Source: Prochlorococcus sp. AG-347-O22
GTDB lineage: Bacteria > Cyanobacteriota > Cyanobacteriia > PCC-6307 > Cyanobiaceae
Reading direction: 5' to 3'
NCBI GenBank assembly: GCA_003278845.1
Contig: QCCX01000001.1
Coordinates: 1 to 64,000 of the forward strand
Length of the DNA: 64,000 nt
In this document: piece after piece, positions 47,916 through 59,067 of the stretch
How positions within the stretch are numbered: position 1 is the first letter of the stretch
Layout: each line of letters starts with the position of its first letter
Made by a program: the position numbers and the translations under genes
The notes under the pieces: generated by a model
The model's input: the letters and a program-made list of their open reading frames with translations, nothing else
The model's database searches: none
Told to the model about the DNA's origin: nothing

Positions 47916-48929
47916 TTAGCCATTCCATTTAAGAATGTAACCACGCTCACCAAGTATGAATCCTTTTTGATTATCTAAAGACTCCTTATCAAGAAAAACT
48001 ATTTTTATATAGTTAGTAGGCAATGCAGAAGCAAGAGGATCCGAATTCCAAGTTTCACCTTGATCTTTACTTACTATTAATGTGCCATTACCACCGCCAG
48101 CCCATATATCACCATTAGGATCCCATCCCATATCTAAATAATTATAACCATTGAGAATAGGGATTATAGGCTTTGACCAACTTTCTAGATTATTAGAATC
48201 TTCATTAAATCTAATTTCCGCACCTCTTGAAAGCATCCATAAACTTCCTTCTGGATTGAAACCAATGCTTTGCACTCTTTTACTACTTGCTCTTTGGTGA
48301 GCAATCCAAGTATTGCTATCACTATCAAGAGTAGAGAAGAAATTTCCAAGACTGCTTACACTCACATAATCACCGGTAGATGTTCTTCTTAAATCTCTTA
48401 TACCTCCCTGTTCAGAAGGGTCTGATACTTTTGCCTCCCATGTTTCACCGCTATTGGAAGTTTCATAAATAGCTGCTGAGGTTGTCGCCAATTGAGCAAC
48501 TCCTTCATCGATAGTAGTAACTAAGAAAGGCTGGCCTGGTAACTTCCCAAGTGAAAGCCTAGTCCAATTTTTACCTTCATCGAGAGTATGCATTACGAGA
48601 GAGGGTTGCCCTATTAACCAACCTTCAGAACCCTTGAAATCAATATCGAGAAGGCGAAAGTTCTCTTCAGCAGAAATATCTAATGATCTTTTTTCCCATG
48701 TTTCACCACCATCAGTAGATTCCATAATCAATCTGTTTGAGCCTACTAAAAACCCATGATTATCATCTATAAAATCAACATCTAAAGCGTTAGCCTGATC
48801 TTCAAACTGAATTGTTTTCCAAGGGCTGCTTTCATTCATCTTGACACCTGTAGATGAACAACTGCTTAAAACAAAACAGAGAACTGCAGATAAAAGAAGA
48901 TTAGGAATACTGGTAAAAAAATTTTTCAT
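47916..48929 (-). CDS. ycf48: Photosystem II assembly factor Ycf48/Hcf136
   Basis: The 337-residue lumenal lipoprotein has a signal peptide and lipobox ending in LSSC (Cys24), followed by a seven-bladed beta-propeller. Repeated blade motifs such as [38 protein letters not shown] and [11 protein letters not shown] are visible. It binds unassembled D1 and helps form the PSII reaction centre. It lies between rubA and psbE, the conserved cyanobacterial order. Confidence 0.97.
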   Translation of the reverse strand: MKNFFTSIPNLLLSAVLCFVLSSCSSTGVKMNESSPWKTIQFEDQANALDVDFIDDNHGFLVGSNRLIMESTDGGETWEKRSLDISAEENFRLLDIDFKGSEGWLIGQPSLVMHTLDEGKNWTRLSLGKLPGQPFLVTTIDEGVAQLATTSAAIYETSNSGETWEAKVSDPSEQGGIRDLRRTSTGDYVSVSSLGNFFSTLDSDSNTWIAHQRASSKRVQSIGFNPEGSLWMLSRGAEIRFNEDSNNLESWSKPIIPILNGYNYLDMGWDPNGDIWAGGGNGTLIVSKDQGETWNSDPLASALPTNYIKIVFLDKESLDNQKGFILGERGYILKWNG

Positions 48930-48938
48930 TTAATTATA

Positions 48939-49367
48939 TTAATGCAAAGAGTACAAAGAAAGGAACATAGCAGCAGCAAACGCCAACCCTCCAAAAATCA
49001 AAATATTTTTTTGCCCAGGAGGTAAACTATTAAATCCAAATCCATAAACTAAATTCTCTTCAAATCCACTAGGTTTTGCTCTAGATCCAATATCCTTATA
49101 AAAATTTTTACCAGCTCGACAAACAGGGCAAGCAAAAGTATTCCCATCCAACTCTGAAAAAGGAGTATTTTTAGGTATGTTTAATTTTTTATTTCCCTCA
49201 GACGGATCATAAATGTATCCACAACTTCTACATTCGAATCTATTTTGTTCTAAATTAAGGACAGGTTGTTCATCTTTAACTCCTGAGGTATTTTCGGAAG
49301 GTTTTTCATTCTTAAAGTCTTCAACTATTTTGTTTTCCTCAGAGGCTGGTTGAATGTTTTCACTCAC
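48939..49367 (-). CDS. rubA: Membrane-anchored rubredoxin (RubA)
   Basis: The 142-residue protein has a disordered N-terminus and an iron-binding rubredoxin domain with Cys46 and Cys49 (FECRSCGYIYDPSEGN) and Cys80 and Cys83 (FACPVCRAGKNFY). A C-terminal membrane span (NILIFGGLAFAAAMFLSLYS) anchors it. RubA is required for PSII and PSI assembly. It is the first gene of rubA-ycf48-psbEFLJ and is divergent from ndhC. Confidence 0.96.
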   Translation of the reverse strand: MSENIQPASEENKIVEDFKNEKPSENTSGVKDEQPVLNLEQNRFECRSCGYIYDPSEGNKKLNIPKNTPFSELDGNTFACPVCRAGKNFYKDIGSRAKPSGFEENLVYGFGFNSLPPGQKNILIFGGLAFAAAMFLSLYSLH

Positions 49368-49443
49368 GGTTTATTATTGTTCTTTAAGAACTTTAAAAGA
49401 TTTTGCTTAATTAAGCGACTTTTATTCAAAATTAATTTTTAAC

Positions 49444-49806
49444 ATGTTTTTATTAACTGGCTATGAATATTTTTTAGGTTTCCTTCTAATTGCCGCAGCA
49501 GTACCAATATTAGCTCTAGTTACTAATCTCATCGTTGCCCCAAAAGGCAGAACAGGTGAAAGAAAACTTACATATGAATCTGGAATGGAGCCTATAGGAG
49601 GAGCATGGATTCAATTTAATATTCGGTATTACATGTTTGCCTTAGTTTTCGTTATATTTGATGTAGAAACAGTATTCCTTTATCCTTGGGCTGTTGCCTT
49701 CAATAGATTAGGTTTATTAGCCTTTATTGAGGCGTTAATCTTCATTGCGATACTCGTTATCGCTTTAGCATACGCATGGAGGAAAGGTGCTTTAGAATGG
49801 AGTTAA
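49444..49806 (+). CDS. ndhC: NDH-1 subunit 3 (NdhC)
   Basis: The 120-residue protein has three membrane spans and family segments [20 protein letters not shown] and [15 protein letters not shown]. It sits at the quinone-site end of the membrane arm of NDH-1, used in cyclic flow and respiration. It starts the ndhC-ndhK-ndhJ operon, with ndhK following after four bases. Confidence 0.97.
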   Translation: MFLLTGYEYFLGFLLIAAAVPILALVTNLIVAPKGRTGERKLTYESGMEPIGGAWIQFNIRYYMFALVFVIFDVETVFLYPWAVAFNRLGLLAFIEALIFIAILVIALAYAWRKGALEWS

Positions 49807-49810
49807 AAAA

Positions 49811-50545
49811 TTGAATCCACAATTATCCCCAAAAGCAATAAGAGAAATCCGCGAAGGAACTTGCAATCCTCTTGGCGCACCCCAAGTTACTACCGATTTA
49901 AGCGAAAATATTATATTAACAAGTTTAGATGACCTTCATAATTGGGCTAGACTCAGCAGTCTATGGCCTCTCTTATATGGAACAGCCTGTTGTTTTATAG
50001 AATTTGCTGCACTTATAGGATCTAGATTTGATTTTGATAGATTTGGATTAGTACCTAGAAGCTCGCCAAGACAAGCAGATTTGATAATAGTAGCAGGAAC
50101 AGTAACGATGAAAATGGCTCCAGCCTTAGTAAGACTTTATGAACAAATGCCTGAACCAAAATATGTGATTGCCATGGGTGCTTGCACAATCACAGGAGGA
50201 ATGTTCAGCGCAGATTCTACAACTGCTGTAAGAGGGGTTGATAAATTAATACCAGTTGATTTATACCTTCCCGGATGTCCACCAAGACCAGAAGCTATTT
50301 TTGATGCTGTAATTAAATTAAGAAAAAAAGTTGGTAATGAATCAATTTTAGAACGCACAAAAACAGAGCAAACTCACAGATACATAACATCTGATCACGA
50401 AATGAATCTTGTTTTCTCAGAAAATACAGGTGAATATCTAAAGAAAACCTCAACGGATGTTATTTCTTCCTCCCAAAAGCAACAAATAACTGAACTACCT
50501 GAAAACACGGAAAAAACTGAAATTATCAATTCTGAAGAAAATTAA
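49811..50545 (+). CDS. ndhK: NDH-1 subunit K (NdhK/PSST)
   Basis: The 244-residue subunit carries iron-sulfur cluster N2. The adjacent Cys pair is in [13 protein letters not shown], with further cysteines in [10 protein letters not shown] and [11 protein letters not shown]. Translation starts at TTG 49811. The C-terminal 60 residues are a low-complexity Ser/Thr/Glu tail not found in bacterial NuoB. Its stop overlaps the ndhJ start as TAATG. Confidence 0.97.
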   Translation: MNPQLSPKAIREIREGTCNPLGAPQVTTDLSENIILTSLDDLHNWARLSSLWPLLYGTACCFIEFAALIGSRFDFDRFGLVPRSSPRQADLIIVAGTVTMKMAPALVRLYEQMPEPKYVIAMGACTITGGMFSADSTTAVRGVDKLIPVDLYLPGCPPRPEAIFDAVIKLRKKVGNESILERTKTEQTHRYITSDHEMNLVFSENTGEYLKKTSTDVISSSQKQQITELPENTEKTEIINSEEN

Positions 50546-51075
50546 TGAATAAAGACGGTTTGACCAAATCCTCAGATTCTTCAATAGAAAAAGAAGGACT
50601 AATAAGTGAAAATTTATCTAAAGATGGGATTCCAAATCAATCATTAGATAATGATCACATTGGAATAGAAAATATATCAGTTGAAGCTAGCGATTTATAT
50701 AAAGCAGTATCTGCTTTAAGAAATTACGGTTTCAACTATCTACAATGTCAAGGTGGGTATGATGAAGGGCCAGGTAAAAGTCTTGTAAGTTTTTATCACT
50801 TTATAACTGTTGATGACTTACAAAAAATCGAAAAGATTAAAGAAGTTAGATTAAAAGTTTTCTTAAAAAGAGATTCTGATTTAACAATTCCAAGTTTGTA
50901 TAAAATTTTCAAAGGAAGTGATTGGCAAGAAAGGGAGACATATGACATGTATGGAATAAACTTTCTTGACCATCCCAATCCCAAAAGACTATTAATGCCT
51001 GAAGACTGGAGAGGGTGGCCATTACGAAAAGACTATATTCAACCGGACTTCTATGAACTGCAAGATGCTTATTAG
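50545..51075 (+). CDS. ndhJ: NDH-1 subunit J (NdhJ)
   Basis: The 176-residue subunit of the peripheral arm has about 40 disordered N-terminal residues and then the conserved core: [39 protein letters not shown] and [20 protein letters not shown]. The ATG overlaps the ndhK stop. Its own stop overlaps by four bases the stop of the convergent CofD-like gene. Confidence 0.96.
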   Translation: MNKDGLTKSSDSSIEKEGLISENLSKDGIPNQSLDNDHIGIENISVEASDLYKAVSALRNYGFNYLQCQGGYDEGPGKSLVSFYHFITVDDLQKIEKIKEVRLKVFLKRDSDLTIPSLYKIFKGSDWQERETYDMYGINFLDHPNPKRLLMPEDWRGWPLRKDYIQPDFYELQDAY

Positions 51076-52457
51076 TTTAATTTCTTTAATTTGCGGTATA
51101 TAAACATAACTGCTCTAGCCAGTCTTCTTGGATCATGTCTAAGAGTTGGAGTTATTCTTTTTGAATATAATGGTGCCTGCAAGACGTAATAACCCTCAGA
51201 TAATAATTTACCTTTATTACATTGGACAGGTTCTGCACCTCGACTTTCGTAATAGTCTATTAATGGAGACTTTTCAAATTCAATCTGAGATAAGATAGCG
51301 TTAAAAATTCGAGTATTAACTCCAAAATTTGATAATTGTTTTTCAATTGATTTGATATGTTGATATACATCAAGCCCATCTGTTTCACCAGGCTGAGTCA
51401 TTAAATTACTAATGTAAATTTTAGGAGCAGTGCTTTGTAATAGAGCATCTACTATCTCTGGTACTAATAAATTTGGTAGTAAAGAGGTGTATAGACTTCC
51501 TGGGCCAAGGATAATTAAGTCAGCTTCTTTTATAGATTCGAGAGCACTGGGAAGAGCAGATGGATTTTCAGGTAAATAACCAATCCTTGAAATTGATTTT
51601 TTAGATTTACTTATCTTACTTTCGCCAAATATTTTTTCTCCATCATCTAATTCGGCCCACAACATTACATCAATATTTGTTGCCGGTAAAACTTGGCCTT
51701 GTACCGCCAAAACTTTACTAGAGGCTTGTACTGCTTTTTCCAAACTCCCCGTAATTGTAGTTAAAGCAGATAAGAATAAATTTCCAAAACTATGTCCCTC
51801 TAAACCACTTCCTTCTGAAAATCTATATTGAAATAATCTAGTTAAAATGGGTTCTTCATTTGATAAAGCAGCCAAACAATTTCTAATATCTCCTGGAGGT
51901 TGAACACCTAGTTGTTTCCGAAGAATTCCACTACTTCCACCATCATCGGATACAGTTACGATTGCTGTAATATTACTGCTGTAATTTTTTAGGCCTTTTA
52001 ATAAAGTAGACAAACCTGTGCCCCCGCCAATTGCAACAACATTAGGCCCTCTGTTTAATTTACTTTTAACTCTTAATGCATCAACTAAAAATGTGTTTTT
52101 TTCTGGAACAAGCGCTTTTTGAATAGAGTTAATGCTTCTATTTTGTCCAATCCCAATTAATAAAAGTCCAATAACAAAAATTAATGGGCCCAATAACGAA
52201 ACAGGTAAAATTCTAGTCAAACCTGTCATTAAGCTAAAAAATATCTCAACAAGCCAATATAGTGGCCTTAAATTTGTCCAAATTGCAAAGCCTAATAAGG
52301 AAGTCAAAAATCCTATTGCGGATGTGATCATCCATCTTTTTATTACTAGACCTGGCAAAAGCCAACTCAAAATTCTTGCAATTTTGTTTAATAGGTGCAA
52401 GTTATACTTTTTATGATATTTGTACAATCTTCTTACTCTTTTTTTTCGCTTATTCAT
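51072..52457 (-). CDS. YvcK/CofD-like protein (gluconeogenesis factor family) with membrane N-terminus
   Basis: The 461-residue protein has an N-terminal extension with two membrane spans (about residues 40-60 and 85-110), then the CofD-like domain with [33 protein letters not shown] and [20 protein letters not shown]. YvcK proteins bind UDP-sugars and affect cell shape and carbon flow in other bacteria; true CofD makes F420. The membrane-anchored long form is typical of cyanobacteria. Its substrate here is unknown. Confidence 0.88.
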   Translation of the reverse strand: MNKRKKRVRRLYKYHKKYNLHLLNKIARILSWLLPGLVIKRWMITSAIGFLTSLLGFAIWTNLRPLYWLVEIFFSLMTGLTRILPVSLLGPLIFVIGLLLIGIGQNRSINSIQKALVPEKNTFLVDALRVKSKLNRGPNVVAIGGGTGLSTLLKGLKNYSSNITAIVTVSDDGGSSGILRKQLGVQPPGDIRNCLAALSNEEPILTRLFQYRFSEGSGLEGHSFGNLFLSALTTITGSLEKAVQASSKVLAVQGQVLPATNIDVMLWAELDDGEKIFGESKISKSKKSISRIGYLPENPSALPSALESIKEADLIILGPGSLYTSLLPNLLVPEIVDALLQSTAPKIYISNLMTQPGETDGLDVYQHIKSIEKQLSNFGVNTRIFNAILSQIEFEKSPLIDYYESRGAEPVQCNKGKLLSEGYYVLQAPLYSKRITPTLRHDPRRLARAVMFIYRKLKKLN

Positions 52458-52585
52458 TAAAAACCTCTTTAATTATTATCTTCAAGTTAAAAAAACAATT
52501 ACATTGATTATAAATCAAATTCATACATACTTTTTTTATTTCTAAAAATAGGCAAAATGAAATGATAGATGTTTTTAAATAAGTT

Positions 52586-53371
52586 TTGAGGAAATCAAAG
52601 CCTGCAGTGGAAACAAAGAACCTCTCAATAAGTTGGGGGGAGCTTAATGTGCTTAATCAAATAAATTTTGAACTTAATAATGGAGAGAAATTAGCTATTG
52701 TTGGTCCCTCAGGTTCTGGGAAATCAACCATATTAAAAATATTAGCAGGACTCATTTTACCTACCAAAGGAGAATTAAGAATATTTGGGGAGAAGCAAAC
52801 ATATTTGAGATTAGATCAAAATAATCCACCTGATGTAAGACTAGTTTTTCAGAATCCGGCTTTATTAGGATCCTTAACTATTGAAGAAAATGTTGGCTTT
52901 CTCCTTAAGAGAAATAAAAACCTATCTAAAAAGTTAATTCACGAAATAGTATGTGAATGCTTAGCTGAGGTAGGATTATTTAATGTTGAAAATAAACTTC
53001 CAAATGAATTAAGTGGAGGCATGCAAAAAAGAGTGAGTTTTGCTAGAGCTTTAATTACTGATCAAACTCTTAATGCAAAAACTAGACCTCTACTACTTTT
53101 TGATGAACCAACTGCAGGCCTAGATCCAATTGCCTCATCAAGAATTGAAGATTTAATTAATAAAACAAATGATAAAGCTAGCGGATCATCTATTGTGGTT
53201 AGCCATGTTCTTAGTACTATAGAAAGGACTTCAGATAAAGTTTTAATGCTTTATGGGGGTAAATTTAGATGGGCAGGTTCAATTGATGAATTCAAAGAGA
53301 GTAATGATCCCTATGTATTCCAATTTAGGAATGGAAAACTCGATGGTCCAATGCAACCCAAAGACATTTAG
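52586..53371 (+). CDS. ABC transporter ATPase, MlaF/TGD3 type
   Basis: The 261-residue ATPase has Walker A AIVGPSGSGKSTILKILAGL, the signature ELSGGMQKRVSFARAL and Walker B LLLFDEPTAGLDPIAS. The signature and the neighbouring Mce protein place it in the MlaF/TGD3 lipid-transport group. TTG 52586 gives the full domain; a GTG at 52607 is an alternative start. The partner permease (MlaE-like) is not in this window. Confidence 0.9.
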   Translation: MRKSKPAVETKNLSISWGELNVLNQINFELNNGEKLAIVGPSGSGKSTILKILAGLILPTKGELRIFGEKQTYLRLDQNNPPDVRLVFQNPALLGSLTIEENVGFLLKRNKNLSKKLIHEIVCECLAEVGLFNVENKLPNELSGGMQKRVSFARALITDQTLNAKTRPLLLFDEPTAGLDPIASSRIEDLINKTNDKASGSSIVVSHVLSTIERTSDKVLMLYGGKFRWAGSIDEFKESNDPYVFQFRNGKLDGPMQPKDI

Positions 53372-53376
53372 ATATT

Positions 53377-54222
53377 ATGCGTAGAAGCTTACGAGATTCT
53401 ATAGTTGGTTTTTCCTTATTAGGGGGAATTTTAATATTCACATTTTTTTCTTTTTGGATAAGAGGAGTAAGATTATCTTCAAAAAATTGGTACCTTTTTG
53501 CAGAATTCAATAGCGCAAGCGGTTTATCAAAAAAATCTCCAGTTACTTACAGAGGTATTTTAGTAGGATCGATAGAAGATATCATGTTTACGAATGAATT
53601 AATTAAAGCAAAAATAGTTTTAAATAATCCTGAAATTATTCTGCCAAGGCCAGCATTTGCAAGGGTAGTTACAAATTCTTTCCTTGGAGGAGATGTTCAA
53701 GTTGCTTTAGAAACTAGTGGTAAGACAATTCCTAAAAACATTGCAAAACCTATATCCGAAAAATGCGATGCCAAGTTAATTGTTTGTCAGGGAGATACTA
53801 TAACAGGTAAACAACTATCAAGTCTCTCAAATATAACTAATAGAATTAGCCAACTTCTAAAAGAAACAAATCAAGAAAACTTAATTGAGAACGTCGTCAA
53901 CTCAATTGACCAATTTGACACAACACAAGAAAATCTTGATGAATTAATTTTTTTATCAAAACAAGAACTTCAAAGAGTTGAGCCTCTCATAAAAGAAATG
54001 ACAATTGCTGCTAATCATTTGAATAATATTTTGTCTACTATCAATGACAAAGAAACCCTTAATGATATTAAGTTGACAATTAATGCTGCTAGATCTATCT
54101 CAACTAAAATAGATGATATGAGTGATGATTTTGAAAAATTAACGCAAGATAAAGAATTAACTAAATCTATAAGAGATTTAACGATTGGACTTTCAAAATT
54201 CCTTAACGAAATTTATCCATAA
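53377..54222 (+). CDS. MlaD/TGD2-like Mce-domain lipid-transport protein
   Basis: The 281-residue protein has an N-terminal anchor (about residues 10-28), then an Mce domain (about 40-120, with YRGILVGSIEDIMFTNELIK and SFLGGDVQVALETSG), and a long helical coiled-coil region to the C-terminus. In plants and cyanobacteria this family moves lipids between membranes. It starts five bases after the ATPase gene, forming a clear operon. Confidence 0.88.
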   Translation: MRRSLRDSIVGFSLLGGILIFTFFSFWIRGVRLSSKNWYLFAEFNSASGLSKKSPVTYRGILVGSIEDIMFTNELIKAKIVLNNPEIILPRPAFARVVTNSFLGGDVQVALETSGKTIPKNIAKPISEKCDAKLIVCQGDTITGKQLSSLSNITNRISQLLKETNQENLIENVVNSIDQFDTTQENLDELIFLSKQELQRVEPLIKEMTIAANHLNNILSTINDKETLNDIKLTINAARSISTKIDDMSDDFEKLTQDKELTKSIRDLTIGLSKFLNEIYP

Positions 54223-54229
54223 GAAATAT

Positions 54230-56359
54230 TTAAAATTCATTTATGGCATTTAAAGCCATAGCTGCGATAGCTTTATCTGTAGCTTTTGGCAGTTGAACAT
54301 ATTTCCCTTGAGCTGCCTCTGCTAATTCTTTACCAAATCCACTTGCAATAAATTTTCTTTCTGTATCAATTATCAAAAGTTTTATACCAAGCATGGGATA
54401 TTTTGCTGCAATATCAAGAACCTCTTGCTTTAAATTTGCATTTGTATTTTCGTTTTCTTCAACCTCATTTTGTCCTAGTGATAATCCTAACGGAACATTT
54501 CCTCTTCCATCGGTAATTCCAACAACAATAACTTGACCTATATCTCCAGTAGAGAGGGCATTTTTTGCTACTTTTGCTGATTGCGTTAGTCCATGAGCTA
54601 AAGGCGATCCACCTCCGCAAGGCATTGTTTCTAGCCTTCTTTTTGCTGCAGTTATTGATCGTGTTGGAGGCAAAAGAACCTCTGCCTGATTACCTCTAAA
54701 GGGAATTAGGGCAACTTCATCTCTATTCTCATATGCCTCAGTCAAAAGTCTGATAACTGCACCTTTCGCACTTTGCATTCTATTAAGTGCCATAGAGCCA
54801 CTAGCATCAACAAGAAAAATGACTAAAGCACCTGCCTTTTTTTGAAGAAGCTTAGCCCTAAAATCATTTTCTTCTATGATTATTGATTTATTAGGATTCC
54901 TTAATCTTCGTGATTTTTGATAAGGAGCTGCAGCTCGTAAAGTCGCATCTACTGCAATTCTTTTTACTTTACCTCTTGGAATTATAGGTTTCACATACCT
55001 TCCTCTACTATCACTGAATATCACAGATCTACTTCCACTATTTCCGGCTTTTGATTTAGCTGATGAAAAAAGCAATAAATCAGGATCAACCATACATGCC
55101 TCAGGATCTAATATGAATTCTTCAGGTATTTCAGGAGTAGATTCTTCCTCTCCATCAGAATTATCTTCTTCTTGTTCTTGGTCCTGCTCATTATCATTTT
55201 CATTAGTATCAGGTTCAGACTCTTCATTGTTTGATTGAGGAGGAGGTGGAGGACTCTGATCCTCTGGAGGGGGGGGTTGAATATCGTCATCGTTTGGAGG
55301 TATTTGCATTGCTCGTGGAAGAATAACTAACCTTACTGCGACTTTTAGGTCTTCAGAATTTACATTCTCATCGCCTCGAAGAGCTGCATTAGCCTTTGCA
55401 ACTTTTACTGCAAATAGTTCTGACCTATGCCCTTCTACTCCTCCCCTAAGAGCTTCATTCACTAAATAGGTTATTTGCTCTTTTGTTATCTTGACATCTT
55501 TCAACCATTGTCTTGCCAAAATTAATTGAGTAGATAAATTATCGGATTCTTCGGACCATTTTTCTGAAAATTTAATATTATTTTCTGCGTGTGATAAAAC
55601 AGATTTTGTAATCTCAACTCTTTGAGCATTATCAATAGATTGATCTGCGGAAAGCACAATAGCAAAACGATCTAAAACATGATCTCGTAAAGCACCTTCT
55701 TCAGGATTATAAGTTGCTATTAAAAGAGACTTACAAGGATGAGAGAGGCTCAAACCATCTCTTTCAATATTATTTTGCTCTCTTCCTATAGCTTCAAGAA
55801 TTAAATTTACAATTCCATCATCTAATAAATTTATATCGTCTACATACAAAACACCTCTATGAGCTTCTGCTAAAATTCCAGGCTGAAAAACTTGTTCTCC
55901 CGTACTTAATGAGGCAGCGACATCAATTGATCCAACAAGTCTATCTTCAGTTATACCAATGGGAACTTGAACAAATGGTGCCTCTTTTACTTTTTTTGGG
56001 ATTTCATCAATTTGATTCAAATAATCACTTCCAATGGTCTCCTCTAACAATTTATTAGTACTAATATCCCATTCCTCTGGTTTATCTGGATCTAGGTTCC
56101 TACCAATAGGTCTTAATGAAGTATTACTATTTCTCTTAGATAGTGTTTCCAGTATTGATTCATTATCTAATACTTCTACAGGAGGGAGTAAAGTATGCAA
56201 ACCCCTTGCTAATACTGACTTACCAGTACCTCTTCCGCCAGCGATAATCACTCCTCCTAAACTCGGATCAACTGCTGCCAAAAGCAAAGATAATTTCAAT
56301 AAGCTATGACCCGTAATTGCCGCCAAAGGAAAAGCTCTAAAAGAATCCTTTGAGTTCAT
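54230..56359 (-). CDS. chlD: Magnesium chelatase subunit D (ChlD)
   Basis: The 709-residue subunit helps insert Mg into protoporphyrin IX, the first step of chlorophyll synthesis. It has an N-terminal AAA+ domain ([20 protein letters not shown] and [16 protein letters not shown]). A Pro/Glu/Asp-rich linker follows (about residues 360-410), then a von Willebrand A domain with a MIDAS motif [15 protein letters not shown] 56359 starts close to [13 protein letters not shown]; an upstream GTG at 56407 is possible. It is divergent from folK. Confidence 0.95.
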   Translation of the reverse strand: MNSKDSFRAFPLAAITGHSLLKLSLLLAAVDPSLGGVIIAGGRGTGKSVLARGLHTLLPPVEVLDNESILETLSKRNSNTSLRPIGRNLDPDKPEEWDISTNKLLEETIGSDYLNQIDEIPKKVKEAPFVQVPIGITEDRLVGSIDVAASLSTGEQVFQPGILAEAHRGVLYVDDINLLDDGIVNLILEAIGREQNNIERDGLSLSHPCKSLLIATYNPEEGALRDHVLDRFAIVLSADQSIDNAQRVEITKSVLSHAENNIKFSEKWSEESDNLSTQLILARQWLKDVKITKEQITYLVNEALRGGVEGHRSELFAVKVAKANAALRGDENVNSEDLKVAVRLVILPRAMQIPPNDDDIQPPPPEDQSPPPPPQSNNEESEPDTNENDNEQDQEQEEDNSDGEEESTPEIPEEFILDPEACMVDPDLLLFSSAKSKAGNSGSRSVIFSDSRGRYVKPIIPRGKVKRIAVDATLRAAAPYQKSRRLRNPNKSIIIEENDFRAKLLQKKAGALVIFLVDASGSMALNRMQSAKGAVIRLLTEAYENRDEVALIPFRGNQAEVLLPPTRSITAAKRRLETMPCGGGSPLAHGLTQSAKVAKNALSTGDIGQVIVVGITDGRGNVPLGLSLGQNEVEENENTNANLKQEVLDIAAKYPMLGIKLLIIDTERKFIASGFGKELAEAAQGKYVQLPKATDKAIAAMALNAINEF

Positions 56360-56455
56360 TAAATCTTTTATTTCTCCTTTTTCTTTTAACTCGGGGTTCA
56401 AAATCACTTTAAAAATGCCTGATATAGAATTTATCCAATAACTTTGTTTTTTGTA

Positions 56456-57019
56456 GTGGAATTATCAAATCTTAATATCAAAAATGGACTATGTATATCC
56501 CTCGGAGCAAATATTGATAGTAAATTCGGAAGCCCTCTTAAGTCACTATTAATTTGCAAGCCAAAAATAGAGGAAATAATAAATGAGTGGGGAGATAGTT
56601 TCAACAAAAAAAAAGAAGAGAAAAGCAAATTTCATGCAAACTTTATTTGGTCTTCAATTTATGAGACATTACCCCATGGTGTTGAAAACGAGCAGCCAAA
56701 TTATTTAAATACTCTCTTACTTATAAAAAGTAATTCTTTTCCTAAACCATCAATTAAAAACGCGAAATTACTTTTAAAAAAGTTAAAAAAGTTAGAGAGT
56801 TTTTTCGGACGAGAAGAGACGCCAAAGGGTAAGAAATGGCTATCAAGATGTCTCGATTTAGATATTCTTTGGTGGGAAGATTTTCATACGATTGACGAGG
56901 AATTAACATTACCTCACCCTAGATTCATGAATCGGAATTTCGTTATTACACCACTATCTGAAATCTTAAGTAGAAGTCAAAAAATCACAAAGTGTGATGT
57001 CCCAAAATGGTCTATATAA
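56456..57019 (+). CDS. folK: 2-amino-4-hydroxy-6-hydroxymethyldihydropteridine pyrophosphokinase (HPPK, FolK)
   Basis: The enzyme transfers pyrophosphate from ATP to the pterin in folate synthesis. HPPK signature segments are present: [12 protein letters not shown] near the start, [30 protein letters not shown] (the R-x-x-D-L-D-I region, here CLDLDIL) and [16 protein letters not shown]. The start could be GTG 56456 or TTG 56444; no ribosome binding site decides. It is divergent from chlD. Confidence 0.9.
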   Translation: MELSNLNIKNGLCISLGANIDSKFGSPLKSLLICKPKIEEIINEWGDSFNKKKEEKSKFHANFIWSSIYETLPHGVENEQPNYLNTLLLIKSNSFPKPSIKNAKLLLKKLKKLESFFGREETPKGKKWLSRCLDLDILWWEDFHTIDEELTLPHPRFMNRNFVITPLSEILSRSQKITKCDVPKWSI

Positions 57020-57070
57020 ATGATTTACAAAACCAAAAAATAACTGTTAGGCTATTTTTATTTAAAAATT

Positions 57071-57634
57071 ATGGGCAACAAAAACCTTATAAAAAGATCC
57101 ATTTTTAAAGAAAAAATATCTGAGTTAAAGTCAAAAAAATTTAGTTTCGAAATAAATAGAATTGAGCTTCCAAATGGACATGAAGGTGAATATGGATACA
57201 TTAAGCATCCTGGGGCAGCATTAGCCGTACCTATTACAACAGACAATAAAGTTATCATTCTTCGGCAATATAGATTTGCTGTTTCAAGGTATTTATTAGA
57301 ATTTCCAGCAGGTACATTAGAAATAGGTGAAACACCTATTAATTCAATTCAAAGAGAAATACAAGAAGAGACTGGATTCAGTGCAAACAAATGGGATGAA
57401 CTTGGAACTCTTGTCCCTGCTCCAGGCTATGCAGATGAAGAAATTTATTTATTTTTAGCTCGTGATTTAGACAAACTCAATTCCGAGGTTAAAGGAGATT
57501 TAGATGAAGATATAGAAGTATTAATTTTAGATCCCGAGGCACTAGATAATCTTATTTCTAGTGGGGATGAAATTCTTGACGCAAAAACAGTGACGGCTTG
57601 GTTTAGAGCTAAACAATTTTTAGATAAATTATGA
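57071..57634 (+). CDS. Nudix hydrolase, ADP-ribose pyrophosphatase-like
   Basis: The 187-residue protein has a complete Nudix box from Gly81: GTLEIGETPINSIQREIQEE then TGF, with the catalytic R95-E96 and E99-E100. The upstream VIILRQYRFAVSRYLLEFPA and downstream PAPGYADEEIYLFLARDL match ADP-ribose pyrophosphatases (NudF). It may clear ADP-ribose or another nucleoside diphosphate derivative. Its stop overlaps the phr start as ATGA. Confidence 0.9.
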   Translation: MGNKNLIKRSIFKEKISELKSKKFSFEINRIELPNGHEGEYGYIKHPGAALAVPITTDNKVIILRQYRFAVSRYLLEFPAGTLEIGETPINSIQREIQEETGFSANKWDELGTLVPAPGYADEEIYLFLARDLDKLNSEVKGDLDEDIEVLILDPEALDNLISSGDEILDAKTVTAWFRAKQFLDKL

Positions 57635-59067
57635 ATAAACCTAGAATACTTTTTTGGCATAGAAAGGATTTAAGAATATTTGATAATCAAGCTTTAATCA
57701 AAGCATTTTCATTATCAAATGCTATTACTTCAACTTATATATTTGATACAAATTACTCACACGATTTCAATGCAAGTTCAAGAGCTTGGTTTCTAGGAAA
57801 TTCGCTTCAAGAATTAGGAAATAATTGGAAAAAAATGGGTAGTAGATTAGTTTTGGAAGAAGGAGATCCGTTATTAATAATTCCTCAATTAGCAAAGAAC
57901 ATAGATGCTGAATTTGTTTTTTGGAATAGATCAATTGAACCTTATGAGATTAATCGCGATTTACAAATAAAAAAAAATTTAAAAGAACAAAATATTCAAG
58001 TTATTGAAACTTGGGATCACTTATTAGTAGAACCTTTAAAAATATTTTCAGGGAATAACAATCCTTATTCAGTTTATGGACCTTTTTATAAAAACCTTAA
58101 ATCAAAAATGAATTTATTAGGTTCATATGACCAAGATAAAGTTGTTTTCCAGTTTAAAGATATAGATAATAAATTTAAGGATAATAAGACAATAAATTCA
58201 TCTGATTCTGTTCTAGATAAATTTATCAAAAATATAAAATTTCCTGGTTCGAATATTTGTCCATGTAGACCTGGAGAGAATGCTGCAGAAATATTATTAA
58301 AAAACTTCATTAACGAAAAAAAATTATATTCTTATAATTCTGCAAGAGATTTTCCTTCCCATAATGGGACATCATTCCTAAGTGCATCTCTCAGATTCGG
58401 TACCATAAGCATTAGAAAAGTTTGGAACGCAACATTAAATTTGAATTCAGATTTTGCAAATCAAGAAAATTACCTATCAATTGAAACTTGGCAAAAAGAA
58501 CTTGTTTGGCGTGAATTTTATCAACATTGCTTATTCCATTTCCCAGAGCTAGAGAAAGGTCCATATAGAAAAAAATGGGATCACTTTCCATGGCAAAACA
58601 ATAATGAATGGTTTCAACATTGGAGCAATGGAGATACCGGAGTACCTATAGTTGATGCTGCAATGCGTCAATTAAATAGTACTGGCTGGATGCATAACAG
58701 ATGTAGGATGATAGTCGCTTCATTTCTAGTAAAAGATCTTATATGCAATTGGCAAATGGGCGAGAAAAAATTTATGGAGACATTGGTTGATGGAGACTTA
58801 GCTGCAAATAATGGGGGATGGCAGTGGAGCGCCAGTAGCGGTATGGATCCAAAACCACTTAGAATTTTTAATCCATATACCCAAGCAAAAAAATTTGATC
58901 CTATTTGCGAATATATAAAATATTGGATTCCTGAATTATCTAAAGTCTCAAATTCAGAATTATTAAATGGTGAGATATCTAATTTAGAAAAAAATAATTA
59001 TTCAAGTCCTATTGTCAATCACAACATACAACAAAGATTATTTAAATCACTTTATGCTGAAATTTGA
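57631..59067 (+). CDS. phrB: Cyclobutane pyrimidine dimer DNA photolyase
   Basis: The 478-residue light-driven repair enzyme has an N-terminal antenna-binding domain (RILFWHRKDLRIFDNQAL) and a C-terminal FAD domain (TGWMHNRCRMIVASFLVKDL and AANNGGWQWSASSGMDPKPL). The last motif is the class I signature that binds FAD and the dimer. It splits UV-induced pyrimidine dimers with blue light. The start overlaps the Nudix gene, and its end overlaps the convergent aminotransferase gene by 16 bases. Confidence 0.95.
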   Translation: MNKPRILFWHRKDLRIFDNQALIKAFSLSNAITSTYIFDTNYSHDFNASSRAWFLGNSLQELGNNWKKMGSRLVLEEGDPLLIIPQLAKNIDAEFVFWNRSIEPYEINRDLQIKKNLKEQNIQVIETWDHLLVEPLKIFSGNNNPYSVYGPFYKNLKSKMNLLGSYDQDKVVFQFKDIDNKFKDNKTINSSDSVLDKFIKNIKFPGSNICPCRPGENAAEILLKNFINEKKLYSYNSARDFPSHNGTSFLSASLRFGTISIRKVWNATLNLNSDFANQENYLSIETWQKELVWREFYQHCLFHFPELEKGPYRKKWDHFPWQNNNEWFQHWSNGDTGVPIVDAAMRQLNSTGWMHNRCRMIVASFLVKDLICNWQMGEKKFMETLVDGDLAANNGGWQWSASSGMDPKPLRIFNPYTQAKKFDPICEYIKYWIPELSKVSNSELLNGEISNLEKNNYSSPIVNHNIQQRLFKSLYAEI

